Shown here piece by piece: positions 33,144 through 41,626 of a stretch of DNA of 64,000 nucleotides. This DNA is from a virus. Where the stretch lies: positions 62,001 through 126,000 of the IMG/VR virus record IMGVR_UViG_3300034063_001054, one strand, 5' to 3'. The notes under the pieces were generated by a model, which had not been told where the DNA came from, made no database searches, and worked only from the letters and a program-made list of their open reading frames with translations. The position numbers were made by a program, and so were the translations under genes. The first letter of the stretch is position 1. Each line of letters starts with the position of its first letter.

Positions 33144-33722
33144 ATGGAAAAATTGATAAGAAAAATATTATTTGAGGAATTTTACCCTAAAAAAATCTAT
33201 GTGAAAGAAATTTCCATAAATGAATTAAATCATCTCATTTTATTAAATGAAGGGTCAACAACACTAAAATGTAATGATGGTCTATTTAATTATGCTAAAA
33301 AAATAATAGAGAGTTATTACGATGAATTAAAAAGTTACAAATATAAAAGAAGTAGATTTACTGTTGAACAAACTGACCATTATTGTAGTAGATATAGAAG
33401 AAAGGACGAACCAGAAAACAAAAATAACCCTGATATATACAATCCTTTTACCACCGAAGGTGTCGATTTAGTTTTTAAATCAATACCCTCAATTTATGAT
33501 ACGATTGTTAATAATAATTGGGATAACAAGAAAGAACTTTGTTTTACTATCAAAACAGATTCTATAACCAAGAATGGGAAAATAGTACCATATACAGTCG
33601 CATTCGTTGTCCATAAGAATATCTTTGAAAGTAAAAGATATAGGATAACATTGAAAACTCAAATTAAAGGGGTTGAAATGCGTGATAAAAATTATGAGTA
33701 TTGCGGTAAATATACAATATAA
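33144..33722 (+). CDS. Unknown protein with capsid-targeting-like leader
   Basis: A 192-aa protein from ATG 33144; a TTG at 33123 would add 7 residues but lies before the TATTTAT element. The N-terminus MEKLIRKILFEEFYPKK resembles T4 capsid-targeting leaders, with a possible L-F-E cleavage motif (residues 9-11). The middle is basic and Tyr/Lys-rich (SYKYKRSRFTVEQTDHYCSR). The C-terminal ~70 residues form a strand-rich domain (ELCFTIKTDSITK, VPYTVAFVVHKNIFESKRY). I do not recognise the family. It might be a small injected internal protein, consistent with its leader and high basic content. Its 3' end runs into the terminator shared with the candidate non-coding RNA. Confidence 0.6.
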   Translation: MEKLIRKILFEEFYPKKIYVKEISINELNHLILLNEGSTTLKCNDGLFNYAKKIIESYYDELKSYKYKRSRFTVEQTDHYCSRYRRKDEPENKNNPDIYNPFTTEGVDLVFKSIPSIYDTIVNNNWDNKKELCFTIKTDSITKNGKIVPYTVAFVVHKNIFESKRYRITLKTQIKGVEMRDKNYEYCGKYTI

Positions 33723-33945
33723 AAAGGTGAGAATAATTCTCACCCTTTTCAAGTTTCCAATTTTCGTACTTTGGAGACACGCTGGTTTGGCTATATACCA
33801 GAGAGCCAATAGTCACCATCTTTCGATGTAATCAAGCTGTCTATCATTTTCGACTATCAGGAGTTGCCCACACACCCTAACTTTAAGGAAAGTCATCAAC
33901 CAAGACCATTATTCTAACCCTTTATTGTTTTACAAAGATACAATC
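33722..33945 (-). ncRNA. Candidate structured non-coding RNA, ~220 nt
   Basis: A gene-free segment of higher GC than its surroundings. Read on the minus strand it has, in order: hairpin ACUUU-CCUU-AAAGU (33880-33893); a stem AUAGUC/GACUAU (33852-33857 with 33809-33814) enclosing CAUC-GAAA-GAUG, a GNRA-capped hairpin (33817-33828); an H-type pseudoknot in which UUGGCU pairs with AGCCAA (33804-33809 with 33787-33792) and the loop CUGGU pairs with a downstream ACCAG (33797-33801 with 33782-33786); hairpin UCCAA/UUGGA (33756-33760 with 33771-33775); and an 8-bp terminator with T5. A TATTTAT lies just upstream at 33951-33957. No frame over ~40 codons is convincing on either strand. The class is not recognised; it may alternatively be the structured 3' UTR of the glycosyltransferase operon. 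Confidence 0.6.
33726..33744. terminator. Bidirectional terminator between convergent units
   Basis: GGTGAGAA-TAA-TTCTCACC is a perfect 8-bp hairpin flanked by AAAAA and by CTTTTC, so it can end both the plus-strand 192-aa gene and the minus-strand RNA. Confidence 0.8.
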
Positions 33946-33950
33946 TCTTT

Positions 33951-33957
33951 ATAAATA
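33951..33957 (-). promoter_or_regulatory. TATTTAT element before candidate RNA
   Basis: The heptamer lies on the minus strand between the glycosyltransferase stop (33982) and the structured RNA, with no start codon after it. This suggests a promoter role rather than a translation role for the motif. Confidence 0.5.
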
Positions 33958-33981
33958 TCCAAAACTTTTATTGATTTTTTT

Positions 33982-35655
33982 TTAATTTTCTTTTCTCAAT
34001 TTTGAATCGTAATGGTCGAACCTATTGTGCTCGGTGGGGGTTAACAACAATAAACCAGGTTTAATTTTCCCTTTTATTGTTTCTTGGTAACAATACGACA
34101 TGAGGGTCTGTTCGAATGGGTGAGCCCATTTTGTTTCCAAATAACATTTATAATTACCTTCTTTACTTAAAACGATTGGCCAATTTGATAGGTAGATTTC
34201 TCCACCTACATATGGTACACCTTTATGAGTACTGATGAATTCAAACTTTGTTTTAGGTGCATTTGGGTCTAATCCCATCTGTGGAAGTTTTGGATTGTTT
34301 GGCCAATGTTTTTGTCTAAAATCTTGGGGTACATTGTACCACGCCCACTGTGTTCCATTGTCACCATAAAACTCCGTATAATTTAGTTTAAGAAAATCGA
34401 ACTTTTCTTTTTGAATAATCTCTAAACTTTTTTGATATAAGTTGATTACATATCTATTAAATCCATTTTTACAAGTTTCATTCTTTGGATAGAAAAACAT
34501 ATCATCTTCCCAAAACCAGTAGAAATCTAAATCGGTATCATTAAAATGTTCGGCAACAAATATCCTACCCCCCATTATGCCAATATTATCTTTCTTTATA
34601 TGTTCAAATCCATATTGTTCACACAATTCTTTATATCTTGGTGTTGTTGATAAATCTGTTGAGTTATCCAACAAAAACTTTCTTGGTTTGGTTATAAAAT
34701 CCCTATCATATTCTAACATTGATTTTATTAAGGTCTCAAATTGTTTTGGTGAGTTGAATGTGATAACATATAAACCCACCTTAGATATATCATTACTTTG
34801 ATATTTGATTGGTTCAGGTGTTTCATTTAATACTTCCAATGTGTCGTTCTTCAAATCCTCAAAAAACTTACCCATCAATCCATTACCCTCTATCATTGAA
34901 TAGTTGATATGTTGGGGATATAGATAAGTCATTATTGTGAATATGGATTCTTCAGTGCCCATAAATCCTTTTGATAATGAATCATTAAGTAACATATAAT
35001 ACAATGAGTTCATATCATTGATTCTTTCTTTTTTTCCACCAAAGAAACCACCCCTTGCAACTCTGTTTGTTTTTGTTTTGGTGTAATTATTCATCGCATT
35101 TATTTCAAATCCGTGAATCTCTGTACTTGTTTCATAAGGGAAACAAACGAAATGGAATCTATCTACATATTTGGGTAATTTGTCTAATACTTTATCGTGG
35201 GTAAAATAACCAGGATGAATTGTGTTTGTAATACCAGCATCAATCCAAAACATATAATCTGAGTTAAACTTATCCAATATTCTTGCATCATTTAGTAAGA
35301 ACATTTTGGACATAACCAAAGGATTATACATTTCAAGTTTTGCTTGGGTTGAATCTTTTAACCAACCAACTTGATTGTACCAACTTGGGTCTTGCCTAAT
35401 CTTTTGTATCTTTGGATAGAACTCATTATTAATGAACCAATCTTTTGGTCTTATTATGAATTGTGTGTTATGTGAATCTCTTCTTTGTTCTACAAATCTT
35501 TGTAAGTCGGTATCACCAAATATTATTAAGTTTACATCTAATTTGAGTAAACTTTCAAACTTATCTAAATAGTGTTGGTATGTTCTTGACCAACCTTCAG
35601 TTAATTGGTCTCTACCTATATCCCATAATCCTGTTACTAATGTTAAATTATTCAC
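33982..35655 (-). CDS. Two-domain glycosyltransferase (HtrL/YibB-like plus GT2-like)
   Basis: A 557-aa protein. Residues ~1-270 resemble the HtrL_YibB family: YMFWIDAGITNTIHPG, then GGFFGGKKE and a 'MGTEESIFTIM' helix; these features recur in putative glycosyltransferases where WIDAG carries the metal-binding Asp. Residues ~285-557 are a second, GT2-like domain starting YVITFNSPKQFETLIKSML with the acidic box FWEDDMFFY. It overlaps the upstream gene by 8 nt and is the last gene of a ~20 kb minus-strand array of fibres and glycosyltransferases. It may add sugars to virion fibres or modify host surface glycans. Substrate and donor are unknown. Confidence 0.7.
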   Translation of the reverse strand: MNNLTLVTGLWDIGRDQLTEGWSRTYQHYLDKFESLLKLDVNLIIFGDTDLQRFVEQRRDSHNTQFIIRPKDWFINNEFYPKIQKIRQDPSWYNQVGWLKDSTQAKLEMYNPLVMSKMFLLNDARILDKFNSDYMFWIDAGITNTIHPGYFTHDKVLDKLPKYVDRFHFVCFPYETSTEIHGFEINAMNNYTKTKTNRVARGGFFGGKKERINDMNSLYYMLLNDSLSKGFMGTEESIFTIMTYLYPQHINYSMIEGNGLMGKFFEDLKNDTLEVLNETPEPIKYQSNDISKVGLYVITFNSPKQFETLIKSMLEYDRDFITKPRKFLLDNSTDLSTTPRYKELCEQYGFEHIKKDNIGIMGGRIFVAEHFNDTDLDFYWFWEDDMFFYPKNETCKNGFNRYVINLYQKSLEIIQKEKFDFLKLNYTEFYGDNGTQWAWYNVPQDFRQKHWPNNPKLPQMGLDPNAPKTKFEFISTHKGVPYVGGEIYLSNWPIVLSKEGNYKCYLETKWAHPFEQTLMSYCYQETIKGKIKPGLLLLTPTEHNRFDHYDSKLRKEN

Positions 35656-36526
35656 CTTTTATATCCTCCAAACTTTTATAAAAACTTTTGTTAATTGTTA
35701 AATAATTTGATGGACAATCAGGTGTTAAATTGTTTTCGTGCCACCAAACATCGAATGAAAATAAATTAAACCATTCTTTATTATTCATAAAGATTGTGGT
35801 CATAATTTGTTCCTCAGAATATAGTTTTTTTTCTTTTTCAGTAACCCACAAGAAAATCCTTTCAAACTCCTCAACAAATTTTTTCATAACTTTTTTTGTT
35901 CCACCAAATAAACCACCAATTATATGATACGAACTATCGTATTCTATATAATATTCATTGGGTAAAGTATTCGACCAAAAATTTGAGCCAGTATTAGATT
36001 TACCAATTACTAAAATCTTGTCCTTCGATTTTTCAATTAACCTATCTAAAAAGGTGTCATCAAAAAAGTAAGAATTAAAATATCTTTGATAAGTGTTATT
36101 GTTCACCAAATACTTGTCGGGAATAATACCACAATGACTTAGACCTGCATCTATCCAATAATAGTTGTCGTAACTTAACGTTTCATTGAAAAACCAAAAA
36201 AACTTATTGTACTGAATTTCAAAACATCTATCACCATTCTTTATCGTATCAATGTCTTTGTACTTCGAAAAAATATGATGATGTTTTGTATCCTTTAGTT
36301 TGAAAGGAATGAATTTTAATTTATCTTTTGATATTCCATTTTGATTATGAAAAAAATGTTCCAGATTTGACAAATCACTTGGATTTGTATAACAAATAAA
36401 ATCGGCACTTGTCATTCTCAATAGTGATAACAAGCTATATTTATAATGTTCTTCTCTACTAGGTCTACCACCAAACTCAGTACCAAATAAGTTATTGTAT
36501 ATACAAGTTAGGAATAATGTTTTCAT
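35648..36526 (-). CDS. HtrL/YibB-like putative glycosyltransferase
   Basis: A 292-aa protein with the same signature as the N-domain of its downstream neighbour: YYWIDAGLSHCGIIP, then IIGGLFGGTKKVMKKF and SEEQIMTTIFMNNKEW. The two are probably paralogues, this one lacking the second domain. Usual HtrL_YibB proteins are ~280 residues, so the length fits. It lies 1 nt after the GT25-like gene and overlaps the next by 8 nt, so the four transferases are translated as a unit. Confidence 0.65.
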   Translation of the reverse strand: MKTLFLTCIYNNLFGTEFGGRPSREEHYKYSLLSLLRMTSADFICYTNPSDLSNLEHFFHNQNGISKDKLKFIPFKLKDTKHHHIFSKYKDIDTIKNGDRCFEIQYNKFFWFFNETLSYDNYYWIDAGLSHCGIIPDKYLVNNNTYQRYFNSYFFDDTFLDRLIEKSKDKILVIGKSNTGSNFWSNTLPNEYYIEYDSSYHIIGGLFGGTKKVMKKFVEEFERIFLWVTEKEKKLYSEEQIMTTIFMNNKEWFNLFSFDVWWHENNLTPDCPSNYLTINKSFYKSLEDIKGE

Positions 36527-36527
36527 A

Positions 36528-37220
36528 TTATGAGTATTTCAGGTTTTCACAATAATTTATATCGTAATATTGTATATCTAATTTGTTCTTAGTATACAAG
36601 TTCCAGTTGTAAGTTATTAAATAATGATTGTTATCGGTGGTTTTATTGATATCAGAGAACCCCACTCTTTGAGTTACTAAAGGTAAAGATGGGGCGAAAC
36701 ACTTTAGTTCTTTAAAAATGTCTTCATAATAATATTGGTCAATAGCTTTTTGATTTTTTTCATTCCATATTATAGCCATCTGAGCAAACTTCCTATTAAT
36801 AATATAACAAACAGTATTATAGATTCCCCTATGGTGTTCTTCTTGTTTTGGTAATTCACTAAGATTTAGTAAATGGTTGGAGAAATTATTAACAGGACAA
36901 TTTATACTAGGTCCTAAATGAAAATAATCCCAATCTACTTCACTCAACTCAAATAGTGATTTTTCCAATTGTTCTTTTACATAAGGCATAAAATAACAAT
37001 CGTCCTCAAATATCATAATGTATTTCTCATCAGTAGCTAAGAAGTCCTCTAATATTTTTAAGTGAGAGTAAGCACAACCTAAATAACTACCATAATCAAT
37101 CGCCTTAAAAATATCATACTCCCAACCAATAAAATCCATTTCGTCTTTGAATAACTTTAATCTATCGGGTCTCCTTTCTAAGTTTATTACTATTTTTTTT
37201 ACCTTACGAATATCAAACAT
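36528..37220 (-). CDS. Glycosyltransferase family 25 (LPS-type)
   Basis: A 230-aa protein. Its start, KKIVINLERRPDRLKLFKDE, is the hallmark 'viNL..R.dR...' of GT25 enzymes; GCAYSHLKILEDF matches 'iGc..SH..i...i' and IMIFEDDCYF is the metal-binding 'EDD' motif. GT25 members add galactose or glucose to lipooligosaccharide or, in eukaryotes, to collagen hydroxylysine. In this place, between fibres and other transferases, a virion glycoprotein is as plausible an acceptor as host LPS. It lies 1 nt after the GT60-like gene. Confidence 0.85.
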   Translation of the reverse strand: MFDIRKVKKIVINLERRPDRLKLFKDEMDFIGWEYDIFKAIDYGSYLGCAYSHLKILEDFLATDEKYIMIFEDDCYFMPYVKEQLEKSLFELSEVDWDYFHLGPSINCPVNNFSNHLLNLSELPKQEEHHRGIYNTVCYIINRKFAQMAIIWNEKNQKAIDQYYYEDIFKELKCFAPSLPLVTQRVGFSDINKTTDNNHYLITYNWNLYTKNKLDIQYYDINYCENLKYS

Positions 37221-37221
37221 T

Positions 37222-38472
37222 TTACAAATTACCAGTTAATCTATCACACCACCCTTTTGATTTTGAATGTGGCCATACAACCCAATATGCTGGTTTTTGA
37301 ATCGTATTAAACTCTCTCCATATCTTACAATATCCATCAGGGTCTTGCATTACTCTGTTTATTTCATTAATGTCAGCATCTTGTCTAAACATCGTTTCAT
37401 CTTTTGAGTCGTGGAATGCTACAACCCAAAAATCATAATCTTTTTCAGGTACAGATGTAAATCCAACATCAATACAATGTTTGAACACGCTCGCAAAACT
37501 ATTTAAATAATCTTCCTCTGTCTCAAAATTATATGGATTTGGTGGATAGTATTTATCTGTTGTATATTTTTGTACTCCTCTTTTATTAAACTTAATACCT
37601 GCGTATTTCTCATAATCTTCTAAAGTTCTTTCAGTACCAAATCCGTATTTACCAAACTCTTCAGGGTTAAATATTTCACCATCCATACCAAACAATCTTC
37701 TATTTCTTGCGTGTGATTTTTCATTCTTCTTAAACCAAACCTTATCAACATCCCATTGTTTCGTTCTACCTTTTCTGGTATACTCGTGCCAAATAACAAC
37801 TCTATGTGGATGGAATAAATCATATCCGTGAGTGAATGCTCTAACACCAACACTAATTTCTTCTCCGTGGAAATAGTATTCAGGGTCATGTTGAACTTCA
37901 TTACTAAACTCACCTAATGTAAAACAGAAATGAGCTGAATAAAATCTTGCGGGAATTGGACTTGTTAGTTCTTGCCATCCTGGTATAACTTCAGGTAAAA
38001 AGAATACAGCACCTTCAGGTATAAATCTATCAAAGGTCATTCTCCAAGGTTCATTCACTCTACCTTCAGGGTCATTATCTGGGTCAAATGAAGATACATA
38101 ACCAGTTAACAATGGTTTACTGTAACCACTTAACTGTAAACTATTAATCATATCAATTAAGGTAACATCCCAATCTTGTTCAAATCTCATATGAGAATCA
38201 ATCTGTAATGTATATGTTTCACCTGAATATAATTGTTGCACACTATGTCTTGCCCAACATACACCCAATGATTCCTTATCTAACACATCAATGATTCTAA
38301 ATCTATCATCATTTCTGTATTCATCTAAATTGAAATTATCTTCTTCATTATATTGATTACAAATACCAACCCTCAAGTTCTCAGGATACTTGGCTTTGAA
38401 AATCATATCTTGTAAGGTGGGATTAAGTTGGGGGTCTCTAAAGGCCGCTATTTGTACGAATATAGTTGACAT
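37222..38472 (-). CDS. GT60-type polypeptide GlcNAc-transferase-like protein
   Basis: A 416-aa protein from ATG 38472; a TTG at 38487 is possible but less likely. The N-terminus STIFVQIAAFRDPQLNPTLQ and YPENLRVGICNQYN, the metal-binding LQIDSHMRFEQDWDVTLI, and the later YYFHGEEISVGVRAFTHGYD and HRVVIWHEYTR are the signature of the Pfam GlcNAc family (PF11397), CAZy GT60: enzymes that transfer GlcNAc to Ser/Thr or hydroxyproline of proteins. That chemistry fits the Pro/Thr-rich stalks of the fibre genes just upstream on the same strand. It is the first of four transferases in a row, 41 nt downstream of the S74 fibre gene, so all are likely expressed late. Confidence 0.82.
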   Translation of the reverse strand: MSTIFVQIAAFRDPQLNPTLQDMIFKAKYPENLRVGICNQYNEEDNFNLDEYRNDDRFRIIDVLDKESLGVCWARHSVQQLYSGETYTLQIDSHMRFEQDWDVTLIDMINSLQLSGYSKPLLTGYVSSFDPDNDPEGRVNEPWRMTFDRFIPEGAVFFLPEVIPGWQELTSPIPARFYSAHFCFTLGEFSNEVQHDPEYYFHGEEISVGVRAFTHGYDLFHPHRVVIWHEYTRKGRTKQWDVDKVWFKKNEKSHARNRRLFGMDGEIFNPEEFGKYGFGTERTLEDYEKYAGIKFNKRGVQKYTTDKYYPPNPYNFETEEDYLNSFASVFKHCIDVGFTSVPEKDYDFWVVAFHDSKDETMFRQDADINEINRVMQDPDGYCKIWREFNTIQKPAYWVVWPHSKSKGWCDRLTGNL

Positions 38473-38527
38473 TGAATTTTTATACAAAAAATATAAAAAT
38501 TGGATGGAAAGAATAGATTTAATTAAA

Positions 38528-41500
38528 TTATTTATTCTTTAAACTCTCAATCTCTTTTTTAAGGTTTTCAATTTCTTCCAATAAATGTTTAATAACAATT
38601 CCGTGATATGGTGTTACTTGGTCATAATTCATCGAAAATTGTGTATCTTTTGGACTTAAAAATCCATCCTCATCTATTGTTTCTTCTAAACCTTCTTTTG
38701 GTATTAAACTGATTAGGTGGTCAAATCCCGCCTTTGACACTTGTTGTGCCGAGTAACCAGCTTTTATATCTTTATCATCACCTTCTTTCCAAGTGTATTT
38801 AATTGGTATTAAATTATTCACCAATTTAACTCCTTCTTCTAAAGTTATTTCACCTTGTATGTCCTTCATTCTCTCATCTGAGAACGCATCTATTTCTTGA
38901 CCCCAAATACGATTGTTTGCATATAATGAAATGGATACTGACTGAGAACCACCTGGGTAAGTACCAGCACCACCCGTGGTCAAAAATCCATAAGCTGCGG
39001 CCGTAGTAACAGTTCTACCAGTGTTGATAGTTACATAACCATTCAATGATGTAGTTGCAATAGCAATACCTGAACCTATACTGGCACCAGCAAGTGGTGC
39101 TTGAGTTAATAGATTTAATTGTCCACCATTAGTGTTAATCCACATTGATTGCCCAGCAGACCTACTATGAATGTGAAAATTACCATCATCATAGATTTGG
39201 GAGGCATTATTACCAAATTGTAAGTAATTTGATACGCCATCACTTGATGATGTCCCTGCAAAATTATCCCCACCAACACTAAGAATTCCATTATCTGACA
39301 AGTTTAATGTTTGGAAGGTATATGCACTATTCAAAAACTCTAAACGACCATTATTGTTAACACGAATTGTTTTGTTTATATTTGTAGCTCCTGCTGCGGT
39401 ATTTGTAACTCTTATGAAGTCAGTATATCCAGTACCCCCAACTGTATTACTACCTGAAACATTAATAAACGCGGTTGTAGAACTACCACTTGTGATTACA
39501 CTACCTTTACTGCCAGTTATTGTATCACTACTTCCACTAAATGAAGATGAAGAAGTTGAACCAGTTACACTTAAATTACCATTAATCGTAGCACCAGTAA
39601 AGGTGTTAAATAAAACATTGAAAGTACCTCCAGTATTATTGGTGAAAGTAATTGTATTATTAGAATAAGTTGCACCAGTTACAAAAACTTCTGTTGGTAG
39701 ATTCTGATAAGTTGTTGCTGATATTGTATTTGCAGAAATATTTGTTGAATATAAACTACTTAAATCAGCAATACCATTTTGCCAATCCAAAAGTATATTT
39801 GACCCTGAGTCAGTTAAAGTTCTTGAGTTATAGTTTAACGAAATTACTGAAGATGAATCATATAAATCCTTAGATTCCCAATCTAAACTAGTTCCACCCA
39901 AACTATCATATGCTCTTCTTGAATCCCAGCCGACTGAGTTTGTATTTGTAGAATCGATTAAACCTTTACTCTCCCAATCGATAGAATTATTACCTAAAGT
40001 ATCTTTTGCTTTTCTATTTTCCCAATCTATTGATATGTTGTTTCCACTATCGTTAATAGTTCTATTTGACCAATCAACAGACACGACACCTGAAGTATCC
40101 ATCAATTGTCTATTTGAGTTTTTTATCGTGATTGTGTTCCCACTATCAACAATAAAGTTATTTCTAATAGTTGTACCTGTTAAACTTGATGTTGTTATTC
40201 CTGAATTTCCAATTAATAAATCATTAACATTAATTGGTGAACAACCATATAGATTTTCAACATACAAGTCAGTAATACAAGTTGCTGAAGTATTACCAGT
40301 AAATGTTGCGGTAGTTCCTAACACAGATTGTGCAACAATAATTACTGAAGGAGAATCTGGTCTTGTTGGTGAAGTTAATCCTGATAATGTTGTTAGTTGT
40401 ACATATTGACTTGGAGCTGAAAAATAAAATTCCAAATAGTCATTAGGATATAGTTCAAATATGTACGAAACAAATGGGAGTATATATGCGGAGTTAGAAA
40501 CTAATGTAGTTGTTGATGAACTTCTGTCCACATTATTTCCATTTATTTTTGCCCATATTGTAACATCGGTTGCAGTACCACCTTGTGTTTTTTCAATTTG
40601 ACCCGAATATCCTATACTATAAATTCCATATTGTGATACCCTAATTTTTGAACCACCTGATATATATATACCATTGGAAATCTCGGTTGTGTTATATGTC
40701 CAAACTGTTTCTATATTAGCACCACTAACTGGTTGGTTAGTTGTATCTGAAAAACTTCCATAAGCTCCAGCACCTGTTAAACCTGTTACAGATGTAAATC
40801 CAGTTATAGTAATAGTATTTCCACTATTATCATATAACTCTAAAGATTTTGCACCATTATCAAAAGTACCACCAGTTGTATAAACATCAGTAAAACCTGT
40901 AATGAATATACTACCACCTGAAGAACTTAAAGTTAATGTCTCAGTGTTCTTGTCAAAAGTACCACCAGTGATTGTAGCACCCCCACCACCTCCACCTCCA
41001 AAACCAGTGATATTTTGAGTGCCCCCAGTTATGTTTGTTAATGTCAATGTGTTCGTGATAGAATTATAAGAACCACCAGTTATAGCTAAATTAGTTCCGT
41101 GATATTTTTTCCATACAGCATTAGCTCGTGTTACACCACCAACCCCATCAATAGTATTTGCTGTCCAACTATTAATGAAAGTTATATTTTCAGGTGAGTT
41201 AGCCCTTATGGTCGTACCAAAGTCTGATATTATTGTTGTACCAGTAGAACCAGTTGCATTGTTCCAAAGGGTTTCGTAGTTATTAATTGAATATTGATAA
41301 ACTTGGTCAACTTCTTTTACATAAACCAACATACCTTGTTTTCTTCTACCCGAAGAAATATTGTCAGGTTGTAAAGTTAATGTATCATAGGAAAATGTTG
41401 TACCACTACCTTTTGAAAATGTGATTGGAATACTATTTCCACTAAACTCAATTGGTCCGAATGTGGATGGCGGGATTGTGTAATATAGTTGGTCTAAAGA

Positions 41501-41626
41501 ATATACTTCCATATAACCACCAGTGGACAAAGTTGAGTAACTAGTCCCAAATGTTTTTGTTCTTTCTAAACTTTGTTGTCCCAATAATTGATTAGGACTT
41601 ATTGGATTTTTATATGGAAAACTCAT
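38528..41626 (-). CDS. Long tail fibre with S74 self-cleaving chaperone
   Basis: A 1,032-aa fibre. The N-terminus (MSFPYKNPISPNQLLGQQSL) is short and likely binds the baseplate. The body is Thr/Gly/Asn-rich beta repeats; residues ~505-615 carry about seven ~16-residue units of the 'DWESKGLIDS' type, probably a triple beta-helix. The C-terminus FSDERMKDIQGEITLEEGVK, then YSAQQVSKAGFD, is the intramolecular chaperone of the peptidase S74 family, with the catalytic Ser-Asp...Lys segment SDERMK; it trimerises the fibre then cleaves itself off. A coiled coil (LLEEIENLKKEIESLKNK) ends the protein. Its start overlaps the stop of the upstream stalk gene. It is the likely receptor-binding long fibre. 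Confidence 0.88.
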   Translation of the reverse strand: MSFPYKNPISPNQLLGQQSLERTKTFGTSYSTLSTGGYMEVYSLDQLYYTIPPSTFGPIEFSGNSIPITFSKGSGTTFSYDTLTLQPDNISSGRRKQGMLVYVKEVDQVYQYSINNYETLWNNATGSTGTTIISDFGTTIRANSPENITFINSWTANTIDGVGGVTRANAVWKKYHGTNLAITGGSYNSITNTLTLTNITGGTQNITGFGGGGGGGATITGGTFDKNTETLTLSSSGGSIFITGFTDVYTTGGTFDNGAKSLELYDNSGNTITITGFTSVTGLTGAGAYGSFSDTTNQPVSGANIETVWTYNTTEISNGIYISGGSKIRVSQYGIYSIGYSGQIEKTQGGTATDVTIWAKINGNNVDRSSSTTTLVSNSAYILPFVSYIFELYPNDYLEFYFSAPSQYVQLTTLSGLTSPTRPDSPSVIIVAQSVLGTTATFTGNTSATCITDLYVENLYGCSPINVNDLLIGNSGITTSSLTGTTIRNNFIVDSGNTITIKNSNRQLMDTSGVVSVDWSNRTINDSGNNISIDWENRKAKDTLGNNSIDWESKGLIDSTNTNSVGWDSRRAYDSLGGTSLDWESKDLYDSSSVISLNYNSRTLTDSGSNILLDWQNGIADLSSLYSTNISANTISATTYQNLPTEVFVTGATYSNNTITFTNNTGGTFNVLFNTFTGATINGNLSVTGSTSSSSFSGSSDTITGSKGSVITSGSSTTAFINVSGSNTVGGTGYTDFIRVTNTAAGATNINKTIRVNNNGRLEFLNSAYTFQTLNLSDNGILSVGGDNFAGTSSSDGVSNYLQFGNNASQIYDDGNFHIHSRSAGQSMWINTNGGQLNLLTQAPLAGASIGSGIAIATTSLNGYVTINTGRTVTTAAAYGFLTTGGAGTYPGGSQSVSISLYANNRIWGQEIDAFSDERMKDIQGEITLEEGVKLVNNLIPIKYTWKEGDDKDIKAGYSAQQVSKAGFDHLISLIPKEGLEETIDEDGFLSPKDTQFSMNYDQVTPYHGIVIKHLLEEIENLKKEIESLKNK
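39770..40110 (-). repeat. Tandem ~48-nt repeats in fibre gene
   Basis: About seven imperfect tandem copies encode 16-residue units ending in D-W-E-x-R/K-x-L-x-D-S (for example SIDWENRKAKDTLGNN). Copy number could vary by slippage, changing fibre length. Confidence 0.7.

Noticed and set aside
33782-33893. Hammerhead ribozyme in the candidate RNA
   Set aside because: CGAAA and a TTGATGA-like string are present, but the required CUGANGA core and the order of the stems are absent.
33722-33945. tRNA or tmRNA in the same segment
   Set aside because: No acceptor-like end pairing, no T-loop GTTCRANNC and no CCA on either strand.
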